A stretch of DNA of 19,171 nucleotides from JAULUH01 sp032111745 (GCA_032111745.1 JAULUH010000208.1:1-19171), one strand, 5' to 3'. Positions 1 to 7,643 are shown, counted from the stretch's first letter. A program made the numbers and translations. The notes: generated from the letters alone by a model not told the origin.

Positions 1-70
1 CCCCACCACCGTTCATGCCCTGGTCGTTCATGACACCAGGTTGCTAGTGATCGCGGTATGCTGGTCCCGA

Positions 71-89
71 TGAACTGGCTACCAGTTCA
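71..89. repeat. 19-base perfect inverted repeat, operator- or hairpin-like
   Basis: TGAACTGG and its exact complement CCAGTTCA are separated by CTA, giving an 8-bp perfect dyad. No T-tract follows on either strand, so it does not look like an intrinsic terminator. The rest of bases 1-276 holds no gene I can support. The only other structure is a weak 6-bp dyad at 250-265, just after the stop of the regulator gene. The 71-89 dyad could be a protein-binding site for a gene to the left of the window. Confidence 0.4.
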
Positions 90-276
90 CGATCAGGTGT
101 GACAGAACCCTACGTCGTCCATCTCTTGGGGTCTGACTGGACCTTCGACCAGCGTCTCAACAAAGGAACTTGGGCGACGTCCCGCAGGTCAGCTTGCCAC
201 AGGCTCTTGCCGCAACAGAGCAATGGTACCGCGAGTCGCGCGCGCTTGCCTGATCGGTTGATCAGAAGACGATGGC

Positions 277-2568
277 TCAGCTGGGTGCAGAGACCTGCTT
301 GGCCAGCAGCGTAGCCAGCCTGTCCCGCATCTTGTCGGCATAGGGCTGGTTCCCCAGGCTGTCGAAGATCGTTGCGGCCTGGCGGTAGTTCGCGGCCGCA
401 ACATGGGCACGATCCTCCCGCTCGGCGATGGTGGCCAGCAGCTCGTAGCCCACACCAAGGCTGTGGCGGTGTCCCACACGCGCGCGCCACTCCTGCGCAG
501 ACTCGGCATACTGGCGCGCCTGCGCCAGGTCGCCCCTCTGCAGGCTGAGGTTGGCCAGCGCGCCCAGCACCAATCCTGTGCCCCAGGCCTCCCCCAACCG
601 CCGGTAGGATGCCAGGCTCTCCTGCGCTGCCGCTATGGCCGGCTCGGTCTCTCCCTGGGCAGTCAAACTGAAAGCCAACCATTGCAGGGCGAAGGCGGTT
701 CCCCATTCATCACCCACCTCGCGCATCAGGTCCAGGCAGGTCCGAAATGCCTCCACAGCCGGCTCTAGATCGCTTTGGGCGTGCAGCTCACTGCCGTACA
801 GGGCCATTCCCAACGAGTGCGTGGCATAGGCCTCTCCTCGCCGCCCGGCCAAGCCCATGGACCGCCACAGGTCCAGGCTTTCCTCCTCGCGCCGTCGCGC
901 CAGCTCGAAGTCATCCTGCATCCAGGCCAGGTGGCCGCCATGGTAGAGCGCAGCCGCACGTTGCCTGGTCGTCAAGCCTGGTTGAAGCAGTGTCCGGTCC
1001 AGCCACTCGCGGCCCTCCAGGACGTGGCTGCGCATACGCCAGAACCAGCTGAGGCCGATCACCAAGTCAGCTGTTGCCCCGATCATCTCGGGCTGCGTGA
1101 AACCCCAGGCCAGCGCGGCCCGGAAGTTGTCCTGCTCGGCCTGCAGCCTGTCCAGCCAGGCTATTTGGTCAGGCCCAAATAGCCCATCGCTGGCCCTCTC
1201 CGCCAGCGCTCTCAGGTATTCGAGGTGGCGCTGCCGGGTCTCGGCCAGCAATCCTGCCCCTGCCAGCTTCTCCTCACCGTATTGGCGCAGCACCTCGTGG
1301 ACTCGGTAGCGCTCCGGCACTGGATCGAATTCGACCAGGCTCTTGCTGATCAACTGCGCCAGCATTGGCAAGGCCGCGTCCGCCACCTGCTCAGCCGCCT
1401 CTCGACTGAAGCCGCCCCGGAACACGCATAACCCCGTAAACGCCTGGCGTTCCGCGGGCTGCAACAGCCGCCAGGTCGCATCCAACGTGCTGCGGACGCT
1501 GCGGTGGCGCTCCGGAAGATCCGTCAGGCCCGAGGCCAGGATGTCGATCCCACCTCCTAGCTCTGCGGCAATGCCGGCCAGGGAGAGGGAGTCTGCCCAG
1601 GCTGCCGCCAACTCCAGAGCCAGAGGCATGCCCTCCAGCTTCTGGCAAATGGCCGCCAGGATCGCCGATTCGCCGGGCAACAGGCCGAAGTCGGGTCGCA
1701 CGCGGCGGGCTGAGGCCAGGAACAGTTGCCCCGCAGGGTAGTTCAATGGGTCAGCTTCCTGCACCTGCGCCGGATCGGACGGGTAAGGCATGCCGGAAAG
1801 GGGATAAAGGTGCTCCTCCCGCAAGTTCAGGCGCAGCCGCGAGGTAGCCAGGATCTTGAGTCGGGACGTTGCCTGCAACATGTCGGGGAGCAGGCTGGCA
1901 CCACCGGGTCCCAGCAGGTGCTCGAAGTTGTCCAACACCAGCAATAGGCTGCGGGGCCGCAGGAAGTCCAGTAGCTTCTCCGTGGGAGATCGCTTGTCGC
2001 CTCGATGCTCGGCCAGGTCCAGGCCCAGGACCCCGGCGACGGCTGCCACGACGAACTCTGCAGCGGGCACCGGAGCCAGGTCGACAAACGCGATGCCATC
2101 GCTGAACAGACGAGATGGCTGCGTTCTCTCTGCCTCGGCCACCGCGATGGCCAGGCGCGTCTTGCCAATGCCACCAGGGCCCATGATGGTGAGCAGCCGC
2201 ACCGCGGGACTCGCTAGCAGCGCCGCCAGCGCCGCCAGCTCTGCCTCGCGACCGATGAAGTGCGTTGCAGGCGATGGCACGCGATCCAGGGGCACCTGCC
2301 GCTCTTCGGGCTCCTCGGCCAGGGCCAGGAAGCTCACCGGCCGCCGGCCCAACGCCACGGCCAGGAACGCCGCCGCCTCCTGGCCGGCCAGGCCCAGGCA
2401 GATCGCCAACCTCTCGGCCATCTGGGGTGAGGGCCGGCGCAGGTCGGCCTCGATCTTCTTGATTGTCGCCAGGGAACAGGGAATCTTCAGCGCCAGGTCT
2501 CGCTGGGTGAGATCCAGCGCCATGCGCTTCCGCCTTACCCAGTAGCCGAAGGAGTCGGTGTGGGCCAT
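277..2568 (-). CDS. XRE-family HTH / STAND (NB-ARC-like) ATPase / TPR transcriptional regulator
   Basis: Probable cytoplasmic signal-transducing regulator of 763 residues. An N-terminal XRE-type helix-turn-helix lies at about residues 7-60 (LTQRDLALKI, IKKIEADLRRPSP). A STAND NTPase module follows, with Walker A GPGGIGKT at 130-137, Walker B LLLVLDNFEHL from about 208, the ATSR sensor near 241-244 and GMPLALE near 313. A winged-helix/VHE motif lies near 423, and helical TPR-type repeats fill about 510-750. By family knowledge, such proteins hold ATP in an inhibited state until a ligand or partner binds the repeats. ATG at 2566-2568 is preferred because AAGGGA sits just upstream; a GTG eight codons earlier is possible. 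It diverges from the cupredoxin-like gene, which it may control. The ligand is unknown. Confidence 0.88.
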   Translation of the reverse strand: MAHTDSFGYWVRRKRMALDLTQRDLALKIPCSLATIKKIEADLRRPSPQMAERLAICLGLAGQEAAAFLAVALGRRPVSFLALAEEPEERQVPLDRVPSPATHFIGREAELAALAALLASPAVRLLTIMGPGGIGKTRLAIAVAEAERTQPSRLFSDGIAFVDLAPVPAAEFVVAAVAGVLGLDLAEHRGDKRSPTEKLLDFLRPRSLLLVLDNFEHLLGPGGASLLPDMLQATSRLKILATSRLRLNLREEHLYPLSGMPYPSDPAQVQEADPLNYPAGQLFLASARRVRPDFGLLPGESAILAAICQKLEGMPLALELAAAWADSLSLAGIAAELGGGIDILASGLTDLPERHRSVRSTLDATWRLLQPAERQAFTGLCVFRGGFSREAAEQVADAALPMLAQLISKSLVEFDPVPERYRVHEVLRQYGEEKLAGAGLLAETRQRHLEYLRALAERASDGLFGPDQIAWLDRLQAEQDNFRAALAWGFTQPEMIGATADLVIGLSWFWRMRSHVLEGREWLDRTLLQPGLTTRQRAAALYHGGHLAWMQDDFELARRREEESLDLWRSMGLAGRRGEAYATHSLGMALYGSELHAQSDLEPAVEAFRTCLDLMREVGDEWGTAFALQWLAFSLTAQGETEPAIAAAQESLASYRRLGEAWGTGLVLGALANLSLQRGDLAQARQYAESAQEWRARVGHRHSLGVGYELLATIAEREDRAHVAAANYRQAATIFDSLGNQPYADKMRDRLATLLAKQVSAPS

Positions 2569-2595
2569 TCGTCCCTTCTCGTGCCTTGCCACCTT

Positions 2596-2650
2596 GCCGG
2601 GTCTTCACAGTTAAGGGTAGACAGAATTGTATACCAAAGGGAGACCCGGC
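2596..2650. repeat. 9-bp inverted repeat bracketing the regulator promoter (candidate operator)
   Basis: GCCGGGTCT (2596-2604) and its exact complement AGACCCGGC (2642-2650) lie in the divergent intergenic region. One arm overlaps the predicted -35 of the regulator gene and the other lies in its 5' leader. The 37-base spacer is too long for a simple dimer site but would fit two bound dimers or looping. It could be an autoregulatory operator for the XRE protein. A 9-bp match could also arise by chance. Confidence 0.35.
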
Positions 2651-2654
2651 GCAA
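2626..2654 (-). promoter_or_regulatory. Candidate sigma-70-type promoter of the XRE/STAND regulator
   Basis: On the minus strand a -35-like TTGCGC (2649-2654) lies 17 bases from a -10-like TACAAT (2626-2631), about 58 bases before the ATG at 2568. Spacing is ideal and the -10 matches the consensus at 5 of 6 positions. It is flanked by the inverted repeat at 2596-2650. This is a motif-only prediction. Confidence 0.5.
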
Positions 2655-2744
2655 ACAGTTCTGTGCTTGAATATTGCTTGTACGATGACCAAGCGTAGGG
2701 AATTGGCCTGTCAAGTTTCGAAGCATGGCATTGGAGGAACGACG

Positions 2745-3800
2745 ATGCACCCCTATTTGCTGCATGAGGTTCGCATGGATGACCTGGCCGCCAGGTACCA
2801 AACTGCCGAGCGGCATCGGCACGCCGCTTTGGTCAAGCACGGCGTCGAGCGCATGGGAACGGCTTGGCCAGATAGCTTGCCCGGCGACCATCCGGCGCCA
2901 AGGCCGGGCGCCACGCAATGGATTGTGGGGCTCTTCGCCGCCGTGGCCTTGATAACCCTGATGATCGTAACGGCATCCTGCACCAGTCCCGCGCTGCCAG
3001 CGGTAGCTGTACCGGATGCCACGACGCAGGGTTCGACAAAGCCCGCAGCCAGCGCGCCGGACCCTTCCGCACCGGAAACGACCACTCTACTTATCACGCA
3101 TTCTGATGCTGCTATAAGCGTACCGGAGACGATCCCGGCCGGTCGTCGCCTCATCACCATCCAGAACCGCGGCGACGAATGGCACGCCTCTATCTTTCGC
3201 CGCCTGAACGACGACGTGACTATGGAGCAGTTCACTGCGGCCTTTGCCGAGAGTCCCTTCGGCTCGCTGTCGCTAACCACGCAATTGGGTGGTCCCGATC
3301 TTCCGCCAGGCGGGAGCGCAGACACTGTCTTCGAATTCCTGCCGGGCCACTATGCGCTGGTAGACAACTGGACGGAGCCCCCGCGCTTCACGGCCTTCAC
3401 CGTGGTGGACAGTGCAGAAGCCGGAGGCTCGCTGCTGCCAGTTGCCGTGGCAGTCCAGATGAGAGAGCACGAATTCGTCATGCCCGAGACGATCAAGACA
3501 GGCCCGCAGTGGTGGGAGTTCCGCAATACCGGCCAGGCGCTCCATCAGATGGGCATCGTCAAGCTGCAGGAAGGTAAGACCCTGGACGACATTAGCTCCT
3601 GGCTGGACGCCGAGGAAGGCCCGCCGCCATGGGAAGACGTAGCATTCTGGAACGTGATGTCTCCGGGTCAGCACAGTTGGGGTGTCCTGGATCTGCCGCC
3701 CGGTGCTTATCTGGCCTTGGATTTCCTACCTGATCCCACTCATGACGGCGCCCCGAACTTTGCCCTGGGGATGTCCAGGGAGATTACTGTAACCGAATGA
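2745..3800 (+). CDS. Membrane-anchored protein with two cupredoxin-like repeats
   Basis: Function unknown; 351 residues. ATG at 2745 is chosen because GGAGGAAC lies 5-12 bases upstream; the frame is open further upstream without a comparable ribosome site. Residues 1-58 are polar and probably cytoplasmic. Residues 59-77 form a membrane segment ending in TASC, so Cys79 could be a weak lipobox (Thr at -3 is atypical). A Pro/Ala/Thr-rich linker (80-112) leads to two homologous beta domains (about 114-222 and 231-349). Each has PETI, then an N-x-G segment with a following His (H147, H267), and a late PPG or LPG turn. No full His-Cys-His-Met copper site is visible, so copper binding is doubtful. 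It is divergent from the XRE/STAND regulator, a possible controller. Confidence 0.75.
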   Translation: MHPYLLHEVRMDDLAARYQTAERHRHAALVKHGVERMGTAWPDSLPGDHPAPRPGATQWIVGLFAAVALITLMIVTASCTSPALPAVAVPDATTQGSTKPAASAPDPSAPETTTLLITHSDAAISVPETIPAGRRLITIQNRGDEWHASIFRRLNDDVTMEQFTAAFAESPFGSLSLTTQLGGPDLPPGGSADTVFEFLPGHYALVDNWTEPPRFTAFTVVDSAEAGGSLLPVAVAVQMREHEFVMPETIKTGPQWWEFRNTGQALHQMGIVKLQEGKTLDDISSWLDAEEGPPPWEDVAFWNVMSPGQHSWGVLDLPPGAYLALDFLPDPTHDGAPNFALGMSREITVTE

Positions 3801-3927
3801 CGGCGCTTGTCGAGCCGGCCAGCCAGCCGCACTGTACGCATTGGAATGCTGGGGATGACCATATGGATCGGGAACGGCCGCTGCACTCACCCTGACCCTG
3901 GAGGCACGAGGCCGCCGCAGGCAAACA

Positions 3928-4470
3928 TCATAGGGGCTTGCCAGGGGGCTGCGGAACGCCGCCAAAGGCCTCGTAGTGCGCCTTGCCGGCCTCGTAGCGC
4001 GTGCGGGCCGGCTTGGCTGCGGCCGGCACGCCCACCGGCAACAGGCAGAGCACGCGCCACCCCTCTGGGATCTCCAGCACCCGGCGCACGTGGGCCTCGC
4101 TGCGCGGATGCGGGTAGATGCCGACCCACACGCCCCCCAGGCCCAGCGCCGGCGCGGCCAGCAGCAGGTTCTCGGTGGCCGCGCTGCAATCCTCCACCCA
4201 GTGCTCGGACGCATCCGGGTCGCCCAGCACGGCGAAGACCACCGGCGCCTGGGCACACATGCCGCTCCACTCGTGCGTACGAGCCAGGGCCTGCCGCCGC
4301 TCCGGATCACGCACCACCACGAAGGCCCACGGCCGGAAGTCGTGCGCCGACGGCGCCGCCATGGCCGCCTGCAGCAGCGCCTCGATCTGGGCGGCGGTCA
4401 CCGCCGCTTCGGTGTATTCCCGGATGCTGCGGCGCTGCAGTATCCACAAGGGCACTATAGTCTCAGGCAT
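3928..4470 (-). CDS. Nitroreductase-family flavoprotein
   Basis: Predicted FMN-dependent NAD(P)H oxidoreductase of 180 residues, typical of short nitroreductase-family members. The FMN-phosphate motif RRSIREY lies at 13-19, and AAPSAHDFRPWAFVVV (38-53) corresponds to the usual APSxxNxQPW region, with Asp replacing the common Asn. The helix EDCSAATENLLLAAPALGLG (93-112) and the strand GGVWVGIYP are family hallmarks, followed by LLPVGVPA near 143-150. These enzymes usually act as homodimers in the cytoplasm; the substrate cannot be inferred. ATG at 4468-4470 has a strong AAGGAGG site upstream. The same frame is open for 41 more codons, but those do not look like protein. It lies 112 bases after the antitoxin-like gene. 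Confidence 0.87.
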   Translation of the reverse strand: MPETIVPLWILQRRSIREYTEAAVTAAQIEALLQAAMAAPSAHDFRPWAFVVVRDPERRQALARTHEWSGMCAQAPVVFAVLGDPDASEHWVEDCSAATENLLLAAPALGLGGVWVGIYPHPRSEAHVRRVLEIPEGWRVLCLLPVGVPAAAKPARTRYEAGKAHYEAFGGVPQPPGKPL

Positions 4471-4582
4471 GAGGTCCCTCCTTCGAGGATTGAGGCCTAC
4501 AAGCTCGTCCTTGGCACCAGCACGATCGCCAAACGAGCCGGGAGGGTGCAGTACTGAGGACAAGTCCAGCAGAAAAAGAATC

Positions 4583-4900
4583 TCACCTGACATCGCTGCG
4601 CCGAACTTTTGACTTCACTTGGCGCCAACTCTCTAACATGTCGAGCAGCGACTCCCACTCCATCCACTCCTCTTCATCAGCGACCGTTGCCCGCCCTGAG
4701 AGAGATCGAGTGTACTCAGAGAAGGACTGGCCATGCTTCTTCTCTGATCGGCGCGCTCTCGTCTGTGCCCGGGCAATCCGGCGGTCGATGTAGTCGAGGA
4801 TAATGTACTTGAGCGCCTGCTCCGTCGTCGCGTAGAAGCCGGCGCGCACCAGAGGTTCGGTAAGGAGAGAAATCGTCTGAGAAATCTGAAGAGTTGACAT
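4583..4900 (-). CDS. TumA-like (TumEA-type) antitoxin, apparently orphan
   Basis: 105-residue protein. It begins with a hydrophobic/helical segment containing PLVRAGFYATTEQAL (about 15-29). A basic coiled region follows (IDRRIARAQTRARRSEKKHG), and then an acidic C-terminal segment with SLSGRATVADEEEWMEWES. The order 'AGFYxxxEQAL ... KHGxSF ... RAT ... EEWMEWE' is what I recall of antitoxins paired with DUF6516 (TumE) toxins. No DUF6516-like toxin frame lies next to it on either strand; the next gene downstream is the nitroreductase. ATG at 4898-4900 is preferred over an upstream TTG because GAGG sits 6 bases before it. Family assignment is from motif memory and moderate. Confidence 0.6.
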   Translation of the reverse strand: MSTLQISQTISLLTEPLVRAGFYATTEQALKYIILDYIDRRIARAQTRARRSEKKHGQSFSEYTRSLSGRATVADEEEWMEWESLLDMLESWRQVKSKVRRSDVR

Positions 4901-5038
4901 CAGTCGCCTCGCCTGCAAACCGGGGGATCTCGATATGTGCTGTTCGATGCCCCCATTCTACTTGGCTTCGGATAGCCTGTCCACTGATATCGACGACCAG
5001 GGGCAGGCCCTGCAGGGCGACGGAGCCTGGTCCTGCAT

Positions 5039-5068
5039 TTGTGCACAGTGGCACAGTCGTGGTAGAAT
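5039..5068 (+). promoter_or_regulatory. Candidate promoter of eno leader
   Basis: TTGTGC (5039-5044) and TAGAAT (5063-5068) are separated by 18 bases. A start about 7 bases after the -10 would put the transcript's 5' end just before the fluoride aptamer at 5085, the expected layout. Bases 4901-5038 between this promoter and the antitoxin gene hold nothing I recognise. Confidence 0.6.
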
Positions 5069-5084
5069 GGCTATTAAGATAGAA

Positions 5085-5145
5085 GGGGATGAGGCTCCCC
5101 AGGATCGTGGATCCGACCCGTCTCAGGACTGACAGTCTCTACCGG
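5085..5145 (+). promoter_or_regulatory. Fluoride riboswitch (crcB motif) upstream of enolase
   Basis: A 4-bp helix GGGG/CCCC (5085-5088 with 5097-5100) closes the 8-base loop ATGAGGCT. This matches the first hairpin of known fluoride aptamers, whose loop is AUGAGGCC in the Thermotoga petrophila structure. Loop bases 5091-5096 (GAGGCT) can pair with AGTCTC at 5134-5139 to form the diagnostic pseudoknot, with one G-U pair. The 3' block CTGACAGTCTCTAC has the same length and position as the conserved CTGATGGCCTCTAC. Between them is a less conserved hairpin. The 3' pseudoknot strand is also the 5' arm of the terminator at 5134-5177. Fluoride binding should therefore block the terminator and turn enolase on. 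Deviations at the conserved TGATG lower confidence slightly. Confidence 0.88.
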
Positions 5146-5177
5146 TGTGTTTCGCTCTGGTAGAGACTTTTCTGTTT
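5134..5177 (+). terminator. Regulated intrinsic terminator of the eno fluoride riboswitch
   Basis: AGTCTCTACC (5134-5143) pairs perfectly with GGTAGAGACT (5159-5168), a 10-bp stem followed by TTTTCTGTTT. It lies in the leader, only 7 bases before the enolase ribosome site (AGGAGG, 5185-5190). No plus-strand gene ends just upstream, so it is best read as an attenuator. Its 5' arm overlaps the aptamer pseudoknot strand, making aptamer folding and termination mutually exclusive. Confidence 0.88.
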
Positions 5178-5197
5178 CGCTATCAGGAGGTAATGCA

Positions 5198-6481
5198 ATG
5201 TTGACCGAGATCGCCCGCATCAAGGCCCGCGAGATTCTGGATTCCCGCGGCAACCCGACGGTAGAAGTCGATGTCTGGCTGGAGGATGGCTCGCACGGCC
5301 GAGCCGCCGTGCCCTCGGGGGCATCCACGGGCGTGCTCGAGGCGCTAGAGCTGCGGGATGGCGACCAGGGCCGGTTCGGCGGCAAGGGCGTGCTACAGGC
5401 CGTCGAGCACGTCAATCACGAGATCGCCGGCGAGTTGTCCGGCCTGGACGCGCTGGACCAGGCCACCCTGGACCGGGCGATGGTGGCGCTGGATGGCACG
5501 TCCAACAAGAGCAGGATAGGTGCCAACGCAATCCTGGGCGTGAGCATGGCCGCTGCCCGCGCGGCGGCAGAATCGACGGGCTTACCGCTTTATCGGTACC
5601 TGGGTGGTGTGGCCGCGTGCACCTTGCCCGTTCCGATGATGAACATCATGAACGGCGGCGCCCACGCGAACTGGCAAGGCACCGATCTACAGGAGTTCAT
5701 GATCGCTCCCCTGGGCGCGCCGACGTTTCATGAGGCGGTGCGCTGGGGCTCTGAAACCTACCAGGCACTCAAATCTGTCTTGAAGAGCAAAGGGTACCCA
5801 ACCAGCGTTGGCGATGAGGGCGGTTTCGCTCCGACCCTTAAGGCAAACTCCGAGGCCATTGAGCTGATCTTGGTGGCCATCGAGAAGGCTGGCTACAAGC
5901 CTGGCGCCGACATCAGCATTGCGATCGATCCCGCCTCCAGCGGCTTCTACCAGGACGGCCTCTACAGCCTGCGTACCGAGCACCGTCAGGCTACATCGGC
6001 ACAAATGGTCGAGATGTACGCCGGGTGGATCGAGAAATACCCCATCGTCTCCCTGGAAGACGGCCTGGCGGAGGACGATTGGAAGGGTTGGAGCCTGCTC
6101 AATCAAGCCCTGGGTAGCAAGGTCCAGCTCGTCGGCGACGACATTTTCGTCACCAACGTCGAGCACATTGCCCGTGGCATCGCCGAACACACGGCTAACT
6201 CCGTTCTGATCAAGCTCAACCAGATTGGCACCCTGACCGAGACGATCGAGGCTATCCGGATGGCGTTCAAGGCTGGGTGGACGGCGATGGTCTCGCATCG
6301 CAGCGGCGAGACCGTCGATAGTTTCATCGCAGACCTGACGGTTGCCATGGGCACCGGCCAGCTCAAGACCGGCGCGCCGTGCCGCTCGGAGCGCGTAGAG
6401 AAGTACAATCAGCTCATGCGCATCGAGGAGGAGCTGGGCGAGGCCGCTATCTACGCCGGTCGCAAGGCGTTTGTGCGATAA
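5198..6481 (+). CDS. eno: Enolase (phosphopyruvate hydratase)
   Basis: Converts 2-phosphoglycerate to phosphoenolpyruvate in glycolysis; cytoplasmic, Mg-dependent, and a classical fluoride target. The 427 residues are full length. Visible residues are the SGASTG loop (40-45), catalytic E166 (QEF) and E207 (GDEGG), Mg ligands D244, E287 and D314, base K339 (LIKLNQIG), HRSGET (367-372) and K390. The active-site loop GGAHANWQGTDLQEF is one residue longer than the Escherichia coli GGEHADNNVDIQEF and has Asn for Asp after HA. The C-terminal block reads TGAPCRSERV rather than the usual TGSxSRSxR. ATG at 5198 follows AGGAGG by 7 bases. Expression is predicted to be fluoride-induced via the leader riboswitch. 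The PH-like gene ends tail-to-tail with it. Confidence 0.97.
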   Translation: MLTEIARIKAREILDSRGNPTVEVDVWLEDGSHGRAAVPSGASTGVLEALELRDGDQGRFGGKGVLQAVEHVNHEIAGELSGLDALDQATLDRAMVALDGTSNKSRIGANAILGVSMAAARAAAESTGLPLYRYLGGVAACTLPVPMMNIMNGGAHANWQGTDLQEFMIAPLGAPTFHEAVRWGSETYQALKSVLKSKGYPTSVGDEGGFAPTLKANSEAIELILVAIEKAGYKPGADISIAIDPASSGFYQDGLYSLRTEHRQATSAQMVEMYAGWIEKYPIVSLEDGLAEDDWKGWSLLNQALGSKVQLVGDDIFVTNVEHIARGIAEHTANSVLIKLNQIGTLTETIEAIRMAFKAGWTAMVSHRSGETVDSFIADLTVAMGTGQLKTGAPCRSERVEKYNQLMRIEEELGEAAIYAGRKAFVR

Positions 6482-6544
6482 GACGGCCGGCTCGCTCAAT
6501 TCGCTCGCTTCGCATACACTGTCGCCAAGACTGAAGACCTGGTG

Positions 6545-6575
6545 CCCTCAGTGCTGACCGCACTGGGGGCGCTTT
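6545..6575 (+). terminator. Probable terminator of eno
   Basis: CCCTCAGTGC (6545-6554) and GCACTGGGGG (6560-6569) form a 10-bp stem with one G-U pair and a 5-base loop, 63 bases after the enolase stop. Only a short TTT follows (6573-6575), so it is a weak-tail terminator. A 14-base perfect palindrome CGCCTGGCCAGGCG follows at 6578-6591, and TTGGCGCCTGG occurs twice nearby. Confidence 0.5.
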
Positions 6576-6629
6576 GGCGCCTGGCCAGGCGATTCAATAG
6601 GTTCTCTTGGCGCCTGGGCGATCAGTCGT

Positions 6630-7523
6630 CTACGATATCGTCCACTCTGCTAGAGAAGGCTCTATCTCTGTTGGAAACAGGACGGGAAAGGTCTCCTCGA
6701 TGCCGTCCAGACCAACTGTTATATTCATTGAGATCTCGAGGGGGGTCTTTTCCAGAGTCACTCTGCGCACCCGGCGGCGCGGGCAATAGCGAGTGATCCA
6801 CCCGTAGGTGGTATCTTGCTGGCTCGGGTCTTCATGGCCAACTAGAAGATGGTAGTTGCTTAGTATGACTACCATCGCTGGCGCACGTAGACGCTTGAAT
6901 ACGAGCAGGTACTGCTTCCAGATTTTCGGCTGGTAGACCAGTCTCTCGATGTGCTCATCGGGCAGGAGCATACGGTTGCTGATCATGTTGATGAACTTAT
7001 AGGACAAGGAATCCAGTTCGACCAGGTTCCGATCGCCAGATATCGCAGTAAGTCCATCCTGTTCGATTAAGGTTCGGCACAAGAGGGCTCGTAGTTGCTG
7101 GAAGTACGCCTCTCCCACTGTGTTGAAGAAGACCCGAATGCGCTGAACACGGTCCTGGCTAACCCAGGCACATTCGAACCAGCCGAACAGGAGAATGATC
7201 CCAACTTCAACCCACATCAGCTTGGCCATGGGAATGGAAACGACAGGCGGCTCTATATCGGATCGGGAGATTGTGGCAACCAACAGGCGCTGTTCGGTCA
7301 AGACGAGCACCCAACTGGTAATCCTGCTTAGCGCGGGTTGCACGTCAAGCTGCTGTCGCCATTTGCGAGGAATGCCGAACATCTCCTTGGGAGGCGCCAC
7401 GATAATCCGCCTGACAACTTCGCCCGGTTGCAGGTGTTCCGAAAACGCGGTCTTGGTGGGAAGGTCAAGCTGGTCGAGCGTATCGACTAAATAGGGGAAA
7501 CGTTCAATGCTCGAAGGACTCAT
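6630..7523 (-). CDS. Hypothetical protein with two PH-like (bacterial PH / YokE-type) domains
   Basis: 297 residues, function unknown. Two similar alpha-beta units are visible. The first (about 30-155) starts LQPGEVVRRIIVAPP, then has a strand pattern VLVLTEQRLLVATI and a closing helix FFNTVGEAYFQQLRALL. The second (about 187-285) starts LLPDEHIERLVYQP and has MVVILSNYHLLVGHED. The 'L.PGE.i...' opening and '..LT..RLlv' strand are what bacterial PH-type domains usually show. There is no convincing signal peptide; a hydrophobic run at 104-121 is more likely a core strand than a membrane span. ATG at 7521-7523 has GAGG upstream. It follows the first MutS-like pair by 120 bases on the same strand and may be the last gene of that transcript. 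Confidence 0.65.
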   Translation of the reverse strand: MSPSSIERFPYLVDTLDQLDLPTKTAFSEHLQPGEVVRRIIVAPPKEMFGIPRKWRQQLDVQPALSRITSWVLVLTEQRLLVATISRSDIEPPVVSIPMAKLMWVEVGIILLFGWFECAWVSQDRVQRIRVFFNTVGEAYFQQLRALLCRTLIEQDGLTAISGDRNLVELDSLSYKFINMISNRMLLPDEHIERLVYQPKIWKQYLLVFKRLRAPAMVVILSNYHLLVGHEDPSQQDTTYGWITRYCPRRRVRRVTLEKTPLEISMNITVGLDGIEETFPVLFPTEIEPSLAEWTIS

Positions 7524-7643
7524 AGCAACCTCGATTGGACCGTCGCCGGGGGGAGCTACCGCACCAACAGTTCCACCGCCACCAGGGCCATCAGGTTTTT
7601 TGCCGCTATCGAGGTGGCAGTTGTAGCTATTGACATAAAGAGT

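Noticed and set aside
250..265. CTGATC-GGTT-GATCAG hairpin after the STAND regulator stop as a terminator
   Set aside because: Only 6 bp and no T-tract on the minus strand.
4471..4593. 41-codon upstream extension of the nitroreductase frame, starting over the antitoxin stop
   Set aside because: A strong AAGGAGG site precedes the internal ATG at 4470 and the extension resembles neither a toxin nor a nitroreductase N-terminus.
4901..5054. Minus-strand open frame upstream of the antitoxin that could extend into it in another frame
   Set aside because: No ribosome site or recognisable domain, and it is out of frame with the antitoxin.
5687..6499. 270-codon minus-strand open frame antisense to enolase
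   Set aside because: It is the shadow of a strongly coding enolase gene, with no domain and no ribosome site evidence.
7556..7636. Short hydrophobic frame of 26 codons just after the type A MutS-like gene (copy 1)
   Set aside because: No ribosome-binding site before its ATG and nothing recognisable.
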